Of a stretch of DNA of 13,874 nt, positions 4,637 through 13,286 are shown piece by piece; within the stretch, counting starts at the first letter, position 1, and every line of letters starts with the position of its first letter. The stretch covers positions 104,495 to 118,368 of the forward strand of contig DIPM01000036.1 of the NCBI GenBank assembly GCA_002427105.1, given 5' to 3'. The translations under genes were made by a program, and so were the position numbers. This DNA comes from Marinilabiliaceae bacterium UBA5488. Lineage in GTDB: Bacteria; Bacteroidota; Bacteroidia; Bacteroidales; Marinilabiliaceae. A model generated the notes under the pieces. The model did not search any database. It was given only the letters and a program-made list of their open reading frames with translations, and had not been told where the DNA came from.

Positions 4637-7576
4637 ATGCATCTCACATTCAACTCTTATTATAGCCTCCGGTATGGAACAATCCCGGTTGATGATATAC
4701 CGGCTCTTGCCTTGAAAGCCGGTGCTGATGCAGTTTTGCTGACCGATATCAATAACTCCTCAGGTGTGCCAGACTTTGTGAAGGCCTGCGTTAAAGAAGG
4801 TATTAAGCCAATTGTGGGAATGGAATTCCATCGCGATAATAAGCTTTTATACACAGGAATTGCTGAGAATAATGCGGGATTTAAAGAACTTAACGATCTT
4901 ATGTCGCGATGCAATCTCCAGGGTACAGCATTGCCCGAAACAGCACCGCCTTTTAGAAATGTGATAGTCGTTTATCCTTTCACAGGTACAAAACCTCAGC
5001 ACTTGGCTGAAAATGAGTTCGTGGGGGTTTCGCCTAATGATGTATTGAAGATTCCTCTGTCCGATTACCGCAAATTGCCTTCTAAATTCATTATTCATTC
5101 TCCAATAGCATTTACCGATGAAGACGGCTATGAGCTGCACAGGTACTTGAGAGCCATAGACAACAATATATTGCTTAGCAGACTTACACCTGATATGGTT
5201 GCCGGGAGTGACAGGATGATGAAGTCGCATGCAGAGTTGCGTGAAATTTTCGGCTATTATCCCGAACTTGTCAGAAACACAGAGCGAATAACAGGCAGAT
5301 GTTCAATTGCATTCGATTTTCAAACTGTTAAGAACAAAAAAACCTTTACCGGAAGTACCTATGACGACCGGCTGTTGCTTGAAAAACTGACCATGGACGG
5401 ATTAGTGTACCGCTATGGCAAGCGCAATAAGGAAGCACTCAAAAGAGTGCGGCATGAGCTTGATATTATCGACAGGCTCGGCTTTTGCTCATATTTCCTG
5501 ATTACATGGGACATTATCAGATATTCAATGTCGAGAGGTTTTTATCATGTGGGGAGAGGCAGCGGTGCCAACAGTATTGTTGCTTATTGCCTGCGGATTA
5601 CTGATGTGGACCCCATTGAGCTGAATCTGTACTTTGAAAGGTTCCTTAATCCAAGGCGAAGTAGTCCGCCTGACTTCGACATTGATTATTCGTGGAAGGA
5701 AAGGGATGAGGTTCTCGATTACATCTTTAAACGGTATGGCAGGGAGCACACTTCGTTATTAGGAGCCATGTCGACCTTTAAAGGAAAATCGACATTACGA
5801 GAGCTTGGAAAAGTTATGGGATTACCTAAAGCTGAGCTTGATAAACTTGCTGAAAGCCCGCCGGCTCCCGGGGAAATGGACCACATAACGCGCAAGATTA
5901 TGGATATAGCGGTAAGGATGACTGATTTTCCCAACATCAGAAGCATCCACGCCGGAGGTGTGCTTATCTCTGAGGAACCAATTACTTGTTATTCAGCTCT
6001 AGATCTGCCTCCCAAGTCGGTGCCCGTTACACAATGGGATATGTATGTTGCCGAAGACCTGAGGTTTGAAAAGCTCGACATCCTTAGTCAGAGAGGAATC
6101 GGGCATATACGCGACGGCGTTGATATTGTTAGAGAAAACCGGGGTGTGAGCATTGATATACACAGAGTTAGTGACTTTAAAGCTGATGTGCAGGTTAAGA
6201 AATTACTGAGCAGTGGTGAAACCATAGGCTGCTTTTATATAGAGAGTCCCGGTATGCGTGGGTTAATCAGCAAGTTAAAGTGCGATGATTACCTGACTTT
6301 AGTGGCCGCCAGTTCAATTATCAGACCCGGTGTGGCACGGTCGGGCATGATGAGAGAGTATATTGTAAGATTCCACAATCCCAATGGCTTTGAGTATATT
6401 CATCCGATTATGAAGGAGCAGCTGAGTGAAACCTACGGAGTGATGGTGTATCAGGAAGATGTGCTTAAAATTTGTCATCACTATGCAGGACTTGATTTAG
6501 CTGATGCTGATGTTCTGAGGCGCGCAATGAGCGGCAAGTACCGTTCGAGGGTGGAATTTCAGAAGATAGTGGACAAGTTTTTTTCCAGTTCGAAAGAGCA
6601 GGGACGACCCGAGGAAGTAACGAAAGAAGTGTGGCGGCAGATTGAATCGTTTGCCGGGTATTCGTTTTCAAAAGCACACTCAGCTTCATTTGCAGTCGAG
6701 AGCTACCAGAGTTTGTATCTCAAAGCCTATTACCCATTGGAGTTTATGGTAGCTGTTGCAAATAATTTTGGAGGATTTTATCAAAGTTGGGTTTATTTCA
6801 ATGAAGCCAAAAGATGGGGTGCACAGTTGGAATTGCCATGCATTAATCGTGGCAAATATCTGAACAGCATACGGGATACTACAATTTATATTGGGCTTGT
6901 ACACATTTCGGGGCTTGAATCGGCACTGGCTAACCGTATTATCAATGAACGCGACGAAAATGGAGTGTATCTTAGTCTTAATGATCTTGTGCAACGGACA
7001 GAGCCGGGTATTGAGCAGCTCACGTTACTAATAAGAACCGGAGCACTTAGATTTACCGGCTTATCAAAACAGGAGTTGCTGTGGCAAGCTCACATGATAA
7101 CAGCCGGGGAGGTTAAGATTGCAGTTCCTGTGTTATTCAGACAGGGAGTTAGGGAATGGAGTCTTCCGACGCTTGAACATAATGCGCTGGAAGATGCTTA
7201 TGATGAGATTGAGTTGCTTGATTTTCCTGTAACCATGAGTTATTTCGATATGCTCAAAACACGTTTCAGAGGTGACGTGATGGCTCGTTCATTAAAAGAT
7301 TACACCGGAAAAGTGATACGAGTGGCAGGCGCATTGGTTACAATAAAATATGTGCGAACAATAAAGAAAGAGATAATGCAGTTTGTGACATTCCTGGATA
7401 ATGAGGGAGAATTTTTTGATGTCATTCTGTTTCCAGATGTGTTGAAAGCCAATCCCACACGTGGACGTGGAGTGTATCTGGTGATGGGAAAAGTGACTGA
7501 AGATTTCGGTTATCCGTCAATTGAAGCTATCAGGATGGCAAAGCTTCCACCCCAACCTGATCCAAGGTACAGGTAA
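4637..7576 (+). CDS. dnaE2: DnaE2-like (error-prone) DNA polymerase III alpha subunit
   Basis: A 979-residue C-family polymerase, shorter than replicative DnaE (about 1160 in E. coli). The catalytic aspartates are present: D348 and D350 in PPDFDID, and D481 in KLDIL. Other family landmarks are HVGRGSGANSIVAYCL (304-319), HAGGVLIS (438-445), YQEDVL (605-610) and FAGYSFSKAHSASFA (672-686). A helix-hairpin-helix-like stretch runs through about 780-820, followed by an OB fold at about 892-952. The N-terminal PHP domain is degenerate: the usual HxH metal site is replaced by TFNSYYS (4-10) and TDH by TDI (36-38), so it should lack exonuclease activity. I see no convincing beta-clamp motif. Position after a Y-family polymerase under an S24-type operator resembles the imuA-imuB-dnaE2 mutasome, but no imuA is present and the Y-family partner looks active. 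The replicative dnaE is presumably elsewhere. Confidence 0.87.
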   Translation: MHLTFNSYYSLRYGTIPVDDIPALALKAGADAVLLTDINNSSGVPDFVKACVKEGIKPIVGMEFHRDNKLLYTGIAENNAGFKELNDLMSRCNLQGTALPETAPPFRNVIVVYPFTGTKPQHLAENEFVGVSPNDVLKIPLSDYRKLPSKFIIHSPIAFTDEDGYELHRYLRAIDNNILLSRLTPDMVAGSDRMMKSHAELREIFGYYPELVRNTERITGRCSIAFDFQTVKNKKTFTGSTYDDRLLLEKLTMDGLVYRYGKRNKEALKRVRHELDIIDRLGFCSYFLITWDIIRYSMSRGFYHVGRGSGANSIVAYCLRITDVDPIELNLYFERFLNPRRSSPPDFDIDYSWKERDEVLDYIFKRYGREHTSLLGAMSTFKGKSTLRELGKVMGLPKAELDKLAESPPAPGEMDHITRKIMDIAVRMTDFPNIRSIHAGGVLISEEPITCYSALDLPPKSVPVTQWDMYVAEDLRFEKLDILSQRGIGHIRDGVDIVRENRGVSIDIHRVSDFKADVQVKKLLSSGETIGCFYIESPGMRGLISKLKCDDYLTLVAASSIIRPGVARSGMMREYIVRFHNPNGFEYIHPIMKEQLSETYGVMVYQEDVLKICHHYAGLDLADADVLRRAMSGKYRSRVEFQKIVDKFFSSSKEQGRPEEVTKEVWRQIESFAGYSFSKAHSASFAVESYQSLYLKAYYPLEFMVAVANNFGGFYQSWVYFNEAKRWGAQLELPCINRGKYLNSIRDTTIYIGLVHISGLESALANRIINERDENGVYLSLNDLVQRTEPGIEQLTLLIRTGALRFTGLSKQELLWQAHMITAGEVKIAVPVLFRQGVREWSLPTLEHNALEDAYDEIELLDFPVTMSYFDMLKTRFRGDVMARSLKDYTGKVIRVAGALVTIKYVRTIKKEIMQFVTFLDNEGEFFDVILFPDVLKANPTRGRGVYLVMGKVTEDFGYPSIEAIRMAKLPPQPDPRYR

Positions 7577-7604
7577 TCCCGGGTTTTCAGCTGGTAGCGA
7601 TTTT

Positions 7605-10421
7605 CTATGAGAAAAACTTCTTCAGCACAGATAAAAGTTCTTCTTTTCTGATTGGTTTGGAGAGATAGTCATTACATCCTGCTTCCCGGCTTTTCTCCCT
7701 CTCTCCCATCATGGCAAAGGCTGTTTGTGCTATTACCGGCAATTCCGGACGTATCTCCTTAATTAATCGGGTGGCCTGATATCCGTCGAGTATAGGAAGC
7801 TCTATATCCATTAGTACAAGGTCAATTGAACTGTCTGACTTAACCATATCAACAGCCTTTTGTCCGTTGGTGGCTCTTAATACGTTTGCACTGAACTTCT
7901 GTAATAGTGAACTCAGATAGAAATAATTAGTGTCAACGTCTTCCACAATAAGAAAATTCTTACCCGACAAGTTAGATGGCTGTTTGGTTACGGGTTCAGC
8001 TGCCGGTACATCATGTACTACTTTCCTTGATATTCGAAGTGGAAGGGTAAAAAAGAATGTTGAACCTTCTCCGACAATAGAATCGACCCAGATATTTCCA
8101 CCCATAAGCTCAACCAGGTTCTTTGAGATTGTCAGTCCAAGTCCGGTACCCGCGAGATTGCGTGAAATAGCTTCCTGTACTTGTCCGAATCTTTCAAATA
8201 TCAGATCTTGCTTTTCCTGGGCTATACCTATTCCCGAATCGCGTACAAAGAATTCGATAACACCTGTTTTGATTTCATAGCCAAATTCAATAAAACCCTC
8301 ATCGGTAAACTTTATAGCGTTGCCGATAAGATTATTTAAAATTTGCTTTAAACGGGTGCTGTCTGTTTGAAGTGCAAAATCACTTTCAGGATGACCAAGT
8401 CTTACATACAAATTAAGATTTCTTTTCTTTAAACGAATTAGTTCCCGTTTAAAGAATGTTTCGAGGTCGGATATCATTTCGTTTACCAGACAGTCGGTGT
8501 AGTCAAATTTCAGTTGTCCGGCCTCTATTTTCGAAATGTCGATTATGTCGTTTATAAGTCGTAGCAGATTGTCGCCACTTTTAATTATTACCTCAAGGAA
8601 TTTATTCTTTTGTTCTATGCTCAGATCGGAATCCTGAAGCATTTCGGCAAAGCCCACAATGGCATTCATTGGGGTCCTGATTTCATGCGACATATTCGAC
8701 AGGAATAAACTTTTGAGCCGGTCGGATTCCTCAGCTTTAGATTTGGCTTCCTGCAGTTTCTCTTCAGCCCTCAGTCTATACATTCCAAGGGCAAACATGT
8801 TTATAAACCTACGGCCGGTTTCTATTGAATCTTCGGTGTAGTCACTATTCGAATCACCTGCTATCAGAATTCCGGTAAGCTTTTTATTTGTGAAGGCAGG
8901 TATGCACATTAACCTGCTTACTTTGATTTTTTCATCAGAATAGCCGGGAAAACAGATTTCATCACTGCTGTTATTGACAAATGGTTCTGTTAGTGTAACC
9001 AGTTTCTTGAGAAATTGCTTCTGCTTGTCAGTAAAGTCTTTCATTCGGACAGTAAAGACTTCCTGAGGGCTTGAATTCATAAAGAGTGTGAAGTCATCAT
9101 CTGATTCATCAGGAGCGTATATAAGTGTAAAGCGGCTTCCTGTAAGGTTTACTATGCACTCCTGAATCTCGGCAGCAATTTCAATAGGCGAAACATAATC
9201 TTTTAACAGGTTTACCCCCATACGTGCGATGGCTTCACTAACCTGTAATTCAAATTTTAATTTTTGCTGAGTTATTTCACTTTCCGAAACATCGGTTATA
9301 AAACCTTCAATGTTAACTACATTGCCATACTCATCATAATTAGCCCTGCCATTCTCATGCACCCATTTCACCGCTCCCCTGCGGGTAATAATGCGGTACT
9401 TAAGTGAATAGCTTCGTCTCTTTTTAACTGCATCCTGAACTTTTTGCCAAACTTTAGCTTTGTCGTCATCATGAATCAGGTCGCCGTATCTGATTTTATT
9501 ATTGTTAACCAGATCAGTATAACTATAACCTGTTATGTTTTTACATGTGGGGCTTACGTATTCTATTGTCCAGTTGTTTTCATTAAGGCACTTGAACACC
9601 ATACCCGGCAAGCTAGCAAAAATTTCCTGTAAGAATTTTTTATATCCCTCCAGTTCGTTTTTTAAAATTACACCCTGAGTTAACTCATTGTATTGCAAGA
9701 TTAATATATGCTTGTTATCGGGTGGCAAAAGCACAGGTGTGCCATGAAGCTCATAATATCTTTTTAATCCGTTTTTGTCAGTGTACTGGTGCTCTTCAAC
9801 ATAAGGTACAAATACACTGCTGGAAGCTGCTGTTACTTCACTGAGAAAGAGGTTTTTATCTACAAGGTAAGGTATTTTTTCGAGGCTGTGAATATCAATC
9901 AGATTGTTTACCATCTCTTTATGGGCAGCATTCTGAAACAGATAAGTCTTGTTGTCCATATCAATGATACTCATTGGATAGACATTAAGCTTAAGTGCAG
10001 CCTCGACAGCATTGCCGGGCAGGTTTAAAACATCTTCAACAAGGGAAATCAGTGCTTCATTTTCATTTTCAATCGATTCTATCTTAACTATAAAGCAATC
10101 TCCTGTCGGGGTTATAAAGAGTTTAAGGTCTATAGCAGGAACTTCAATGTTAAGATTTGAATTATTAGCAGATGTTTGTTCCTTACTTAACAAATTATTA
10201 CCGGACACAAATTTGCATACGACAGGCTGCTGATCACATAGTCTCAGATCATTATGATCTTTAACGCCATCAATTTGAAATAACTGAAGAAACGGCTCTC
10301 CAATGATATCGTTTGAAAGGCCATTTATTGCACGAGCCTTAGCATTAATATCAATAATCGCCAGATTTTCATCAAGAATGATAAGCGCTGAGGAATAATT
10401 TTGAAATGCACTTTTATACAT
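7605..10421 (-). CDS. Soluble hybrid sensor histidine kinase/response regulator (PAS-PAS-PAS-GAF-HisKA-HATPase-REC)
   Basis: A 938-residue signalling protein without a signal peptide or membrane segments, so cytoplasmic. Domains in order: PAS-like (about 5-115), a second PAS-like region (about 140-245), a PAS/PAC with the best match (about 262-382), GAF (about 395-550), and HisKA with phospho-acceptor H579 in SNMSHEIRTPMNA. The ATPase domain has N701 in the N box, DSGIGI (728-733) and GTGLGLTI (758-765). The receiver has E827-D828, phospho-acceptor D872 in LMDIELP, T900 and K922. All kinase and receiver residues look functional. There is no output domain, so phosphate probably passes to an HPt protein or regulator elsewhere. 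The signal is unknown. Its 3' end is 28 bp from the convergent dnaE end, and its promoter region is shared with the FMN-riboswitch-led receptor operon. Confidence 0.93.
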   Translation of the reverse strand: MYKSAFQNYSSALIILDENLAIIDINAKARAINGLSNDIIGEPFLQLFQIDGVKDHNDLRLCDQQPVVCKFVSGNNLLSKEQTSANNSNLNIEVPAIDLKLFITPTGDCFIVKIESIENENEALISLVEDVLNLPGNAVEAALKLNVYPMSIIDMDNKTYLFQNAAHKEMVNNLIDIHSLEKIPYLVDKNLFLSEVTAASSSVFVPYVEEHQYTDKNGLKRYYELHGTPVLLPPDNKHILILQYNELTQGVILKNELEGYKKFLQEIFASLPGMVFKCLNENNWTIEYVSPTCKNITGYSYTDLVNNNKIRYGDLIHDDDKAKVWQKVQDAVKKRRSYSLKYRIITRRGAVKWVHENGRANYDEYGNVVNIEGFITDVSESEITQQKLKFELQVSEAIARMGVNLLKDYVSPIEIAAEIQECIVNLTGSRFTLIYAPDESDDDFTLFMNSSPQEVFTVRMKDFTDKQKQFLKKLVTLTEPFVNNSSDEICFPGYSDEKIKVSRLMCIPAFTNKKLTGILIAGDSNSDYTEDSIETGRRFINMFALGMYRLRAEEKLQEAKSKAEESDRLKSLFLSNMSHEIRTPMNAIVGFAEMLQDSDLSIEQKNKFLEVIIKSGDNLLRLINDIIDISKIEAGQLKFDYTDCLVNEMISDLETFFKRELIRLKKRNLNLYVRLGHPESDFALQTDSTRLKQILNNLIGNAIKFTDEGFIEFGYEIKTGVIEFFVRDSGIGIAQEKQDLIFERFGQVQEAISRNLAGTGLGLTISKNLVELMGGNIWVDSIVGEGSTFFFTLPLRISRKVVHDVPAAEPVTKQPSNLSGKNFLIVEDVDTNYFYLSSLLQKFSANVLRATNGQKAVDMVKSDSSIDLVLMDIELPILDGYQATRLIKEIRPELPVIAQTAFAMMGEREKSREAGCNDYLSKPIRKEELLSVLKKFFS

Positions 10422-10449
10422 TACAGCCTGGCGTTTTGTCAGTATTAGG

Positions 10450-10457
10450 CAAATTTA
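10450..10457 (-). promoter_or_regulatory. -7 promoter element for the hybrid kinase gene
   Basis: On the minus strand this reads TAAATTTG, an exact TAnnTTTG match, about 28 bases before the start codon. The -33 region is poor (no TTG at the right distance). It implies a short leader of roughly 20-25 bases. Confidence 0.42.
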
Positions 10458-10489
10458 CTAAAATGCTGATAAGAAATTGAAATTTTTAT

Positions 10490-10519
10490 CTGCTATGTAT
10501 TAAAAATAAGATATTTTTG
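10490..10519 (+). promoter_or_regulatory. Promoter for the FMN riboswitch and TonB receptor transcript
   Basis: The -7 element TATTTTTG (10512-10519) matches TAnnTTTG exactly. The -33 element is less good: CTG at 10490-10492 with a 19-bp spacer. Transcription would begin near 10525, just before the first strand of the riboswitch, which is the placement expected for a riboswitch promoter. Confidence 0.6.
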
Positions 10520-10526
10520 CAGCAGC

Positions 10527-10638
10527 ATTCTTCAGGGCAGGGTGAAATTCCCGATCGGCGGTCAAGTCCGCGACTCTGTGAAAACAGATTGAACCGGTTA
10601 AATTCCGGTACCGACAGTTAAAGTCTGGATGGAAGAAG
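10527..10638 (+). ncRNA. FMN riboswitch (RFN element)
   Basis: The conserved RFN core is clear: GGGCAGGGTGAAATTCCC, then GGCGGTCAAGTCCGCGA, then AAATTCCGGTACCGAC, then AGTCTGGATGGAAGAAG. The closing helix P1 pairs 10528-10533 (TTCTTC) with 10632-10637 (GAAGAA). Internal stems include 10540-10542 with 10550-10552, 10558-10561 with 10568-10571, and 10593-10597 with 10605-10609. The variable hairpin is TCTGT-GAAA-ACAGA at 10575-10588, with a GNRA loop. The element binds flavin mononucleotide and normally switches off riboflavin synthesis or transport genes when FMN is plentiful. Here it leads a TonB-dependent receptor gene 80 bases downstream. A possible switching helix pairs 10634-10640, including the 3' strand of P1, with 10661-10667. 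Confidence 0.95.
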
Positions 10639-10717
10639 AGATTCACTTTTCGTGTATTGCCTCTTTTGAGTCGCAACAGGTCCTTGGTATTCGGCTAATT
10701 CATTAAATTATTATGCT

Positions 10718-13282
10718 ATGCTAATCACAAGGACTATCACACTACTTTTACCATTGTTTCTATCATTAACCTGTATAGGTCAAAGCACCCTCAAAGGCCG
10801 GATATTTGATTCAAAAACCGATATTGCTCTGCCGGGGGCCGCAATTTTGATAGACTCTTTAAATCTCGGTACTACCTCCGATGAAAACGGCTATTTCAGT
10901 CTTCAGCTAAAACCCGGAAATTATGAGATTACTGCACGAATGGTTGGTTATGCCGGTTATAGCACAACTGTTGGAATTAGCGGACCTTCACAATCTATCA
11001 GAATTCAGCTAATTCCTGAACCTATCAGTCTGGGCGAAGTAGCAATTATATCGCATTATGCAAGAGAGAGAGAAACTCCAATTGCCATGACTAATATTAA
11101 GCCCGAAATAATTGAGAACCAGATGGGAAACCAGGACTACCCAGAGCTTATGAAACTGGTGCCGGGTGTTTACGCAACAAAGCTGGGCGGAGGAACAGGC
11201 GATTCACGTATAAGTATAAGAGGATTTCAGCAGGAAAATATTGCACTACTACTTAATGGAGTTCCGGTGGGCAGCGTTGAAAACGGACTTGTGTACTGGT
11301 CAAACTGGGCAGGATTAGGTGATGCCACTCAAACAATACAGGTTCAAAGAGGATTGGGAGCTTCGCGGATAGCTCTTAATTCTGTTGGTGGCAGTATAAA
11401 CATCATTACAAGAGCATCAGAAAATGAGAAAGGCGGAAGCGTGCGGTTTTCGACAAGCGATTATGGAAACAGAAAGACAACGGTCTCTCTATCGACAGGC
11501 AAGACAGAAAACGGATTTGCAGCAACCTTTCTTGGCTCATACACCAAAGGACCCGGTTATGTTGATGCTACTGCGGTAAACGCATGGGCTTATTTCCTCA
11601 ACATAAATAAGCAAATAAACGACCGCCAATCAATTGTTTTCACTGCGTTGGGTGCCCCTGAGCGACATGGACAACGCACATACGGACTAACATTAGAAGA
11701 GTATGAACGCTATGGAAACAAATACAATCCCAACTGGGGTATGTTCAATGGAAAAGTGCTCAGCCTTGCTGAAAATTTCTACCACAAGCCACAATTAGCT
11801 TTAAACCATTATTTATCATTTGATAAAGGTATGCTTTCATCATCAGTATACTTTTCCTCAGGAACAGGAGGAGGACATTTTTCTGAATCTTTCATGAGTA
11901 TACCTGCACTTTCATTCAGAAAAAACAATCAGATTGACTGGGATGCCATTTACCTGCAGAATCAGATGCACAACGACAGTATGCAGCTGGCTGACGGCAC
12001 TTACGTGAATGGCTTTTCAAAGATTATACGAACTAATTACCTTGCTGAACATGTTTGGGCAGGAGCCCTTGTAAACCTGAATTACAAGCTGAGCGACAGG
12101 CTGAGCCTGATATCAGGATTGCACTACAGGTACTTCAAATCGAATCTGAGAGAAGAAATAAGTGATTTAATGGGAGGCAATTTCTGGGTGGATACTTACG
12201 CCTGGGCATTGGCAGGTGTTGCAGGTCGTCAACAAATAAAGGGGGTTGGTGACATAATAAATGTTGATAATGATGCCAGGGTGGATATTGGAAGCTATTT
12301 CCTTCAATTTGAATATAAATGGAACGATTTGTCATTCTTTGCTGCATCTACAGTGAGTGGACATAGGTACAAACGTACTGACAGGATAAATTATGTTGGG
12401 AACACGGACAGTGAAGTGGTTACAAAAGGAGGCATTGATGCAAAAATCGGAGGTAATTATAATCTGAATCCATTTCACAATTTGTATTTCAACCTGGGTT
12501 ACTTCTCAAAAGCACCATATTTTAAGTTTGTTTACGCAAACTTCAGCAATGCGGTTGTTGAAAACCTGACAAACGAAAAAATCAGTGGAGCTGAGTTGGG
12601 GTATGGCTTCAGAAAAAGATTAAGCAGTCTCAACTTTAACCTTTATTACACACTGTGGGAAGATAAATCCTTATTATCAAGAGAAAATATACAACTTGAC
12701 GAAAATCACCAAACCAGGGCACTGATCAGAGGACTGGATGCAGTTCACAAGGGTGTTGAATTTGAAGGCACTACAGCCCTGCTCCATAATCTGGATATAG
12801 GAGTGACAGCCTCATTGGGCGACTGGAAATGGACGAATGATGTAAAAGCCGAACTATACAACAATGATCAGGTGCTCATTGATTCAACTACAGTATACTC
12901 CGATGGTTTGTGGGTAGGCGATGCCCCGCAGGTTCAGGTTGGAGCATTTGGCGAATATAAACTGCCAATTGGCTTAACAATTAATGCAACGTGGTTATAT
13001 TTTGACCGGATATATGCAAACTTTGACCCGGCTGTCCGTAACAATCCTGAAGACAGGGAACAGCCATACCGTATACCCGGATACCATACTATTGACCTTC
13101 ATTTACTTTATGATTTTAATATTGGAAACCTGAAATCGACAGCAGGACTTAGTGTTTATAACCTATCGGGAAAAGAATCAATTATGAGGGGTGAAGATGG
13201 TATTACACATGACCTGGAAACCTTTACCGGATATTGGTCACCCGGACGTACATTCAATTTTTCACTGCGTGTTTCATTCTAG
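10718..13282 (+). CDS. TonB-dependent outer-membrane receptor, predicted flavin transporter
   Basis: An 854-residue outer-membrane receptor with a signal peptide (about 1-22, ending CIGQ), a carboxypeptidase-regulatory-like beta-sandwich domain (about 24-100), and a possible TonB box near 105-112 (LGEVAII). The plug domain (about 125-235) includes YPELMKLVPGVYATK, DSRISIRGF and LLLNGVPVG. The beta-barrel ends in a terminal phenylalanine (FNFSLRVSF), as usual for outer-membrane barrels. It should import a ligand into the periplasm using TonB energy. The family does not fix the ligand, but the FMN riboswitch in the leader points to riboflavin, FMN or a related flavin; this substrate is inferred from regulation. 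No SusD-like partner or inner-membrane transporter is adjacent. An ATG at 10713 is out of frame and opens only MLC before a stop, so the ATG at 10718, which gives the signal peptide, is the start. Confidence 0.92.
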   Translation: MLITRTITLLLPLFLSLTCIGQSTLKGRIFDSKTDIALPGAAILIDSLNLGTTSDENGYFSLQLKPGNYEITARMVGYAGYSTTVGISGPSQSIRIQLIPEPISLGEVAIISHYARERETPIAMTNIKPEIIENQMGNQDYPELMKLVPGVYATKLGGGTGDSRISIRGFQQENIALLLNGVPVGSVENGLVYWSNWAGLGDATQTIQVQRGLGASRIALNSVGGSINIITRASENEKGGSVRFSTSDYGNRKTTVSLSTGKTENGFAATFLGSYTKGPGYVDATAVNAWAYFLNINKQINDRQSIVFTALGAPERHGQRTYGLTLEEYERYGNKYNPNWGMFNGKVLSLAENFYHKPQLALNHYLSFDKGMLSSSVYFSSGTGGGHFSESFMSIPALSFRKNNQIDWDAIYLQNQMHNDSMQLADGTYVNGFSKIIRTNYLAEHVWAGALVNLNYKLSDRLSLISGLHYRYFKSNLREEISDLMGGNFWVDTYAWALAGVAGRQQIKGVGDIINVDNDARVDIGSYFLQFEYKWNDLSFFAASTVSGHRYKRTDRINYVGNTDSEVVTKGGIDAKIGGNYNLNPFHNLYFNLGYFSKAPYFKFVYANFSNAVVENLTNEKISGAELGYGFRKRLSSLNFNLYYTLWEDKSLLSRENIQLDENHQTRALIRGLDAVHKGVEFEGTTALLHNLDIGVTASLGDWKWTNDVKAELYNNDQVLIDSTTVYSDGLWVGDAPQVQVGAFGEYKLPIGLTINATWLYFDRIYANFDPAVRNNPEDREQPYRIPGYHTIDLHLLYDFNIGNLKSTAGLSVYNLSGKESIMRGEDGITHDLETFTGYWSPGRTFNFSLRVSF

Positions 13283-13286
13283 ATTT

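Noticed and set aside
7016..7030. QLTLL (residues 794-798) as a beta-clamp-binding motif in the DnaE2-like protein
   Set aside because: It lies inside the predicted helix-hairpin-helix region before the conserved TGALRFTGLS segment, not in an exposed linker, and it lacks the terminal aromatic residue.
7577..7604. Bidirectional terminator between dnaE2 and the hybrid kinase gene
   Set aside because: The 28-bp gap has no stem of useful length with matching U tracts; GTTTTC and GAAAAAC nearby pair only imperfectly across a long loop.
10527..10638. Cobalamin or thiamine riboswitch, which also precede TonB receptors in Bacteroidota
   Set aside because: All the conserved stretches match the FMN (RFN) element, and there is no cobalamin B12-box or THI-box sequence.
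10718..10783. Lipoprotein signal in the TonB receptor (C19 in SLTCIG)
   Set aside because: The bases of a lipobox are not met (no small residue pattern before the cysteine), and an outer-membrane barrel is expected to use signal peptidase I, with a good site after GQ.
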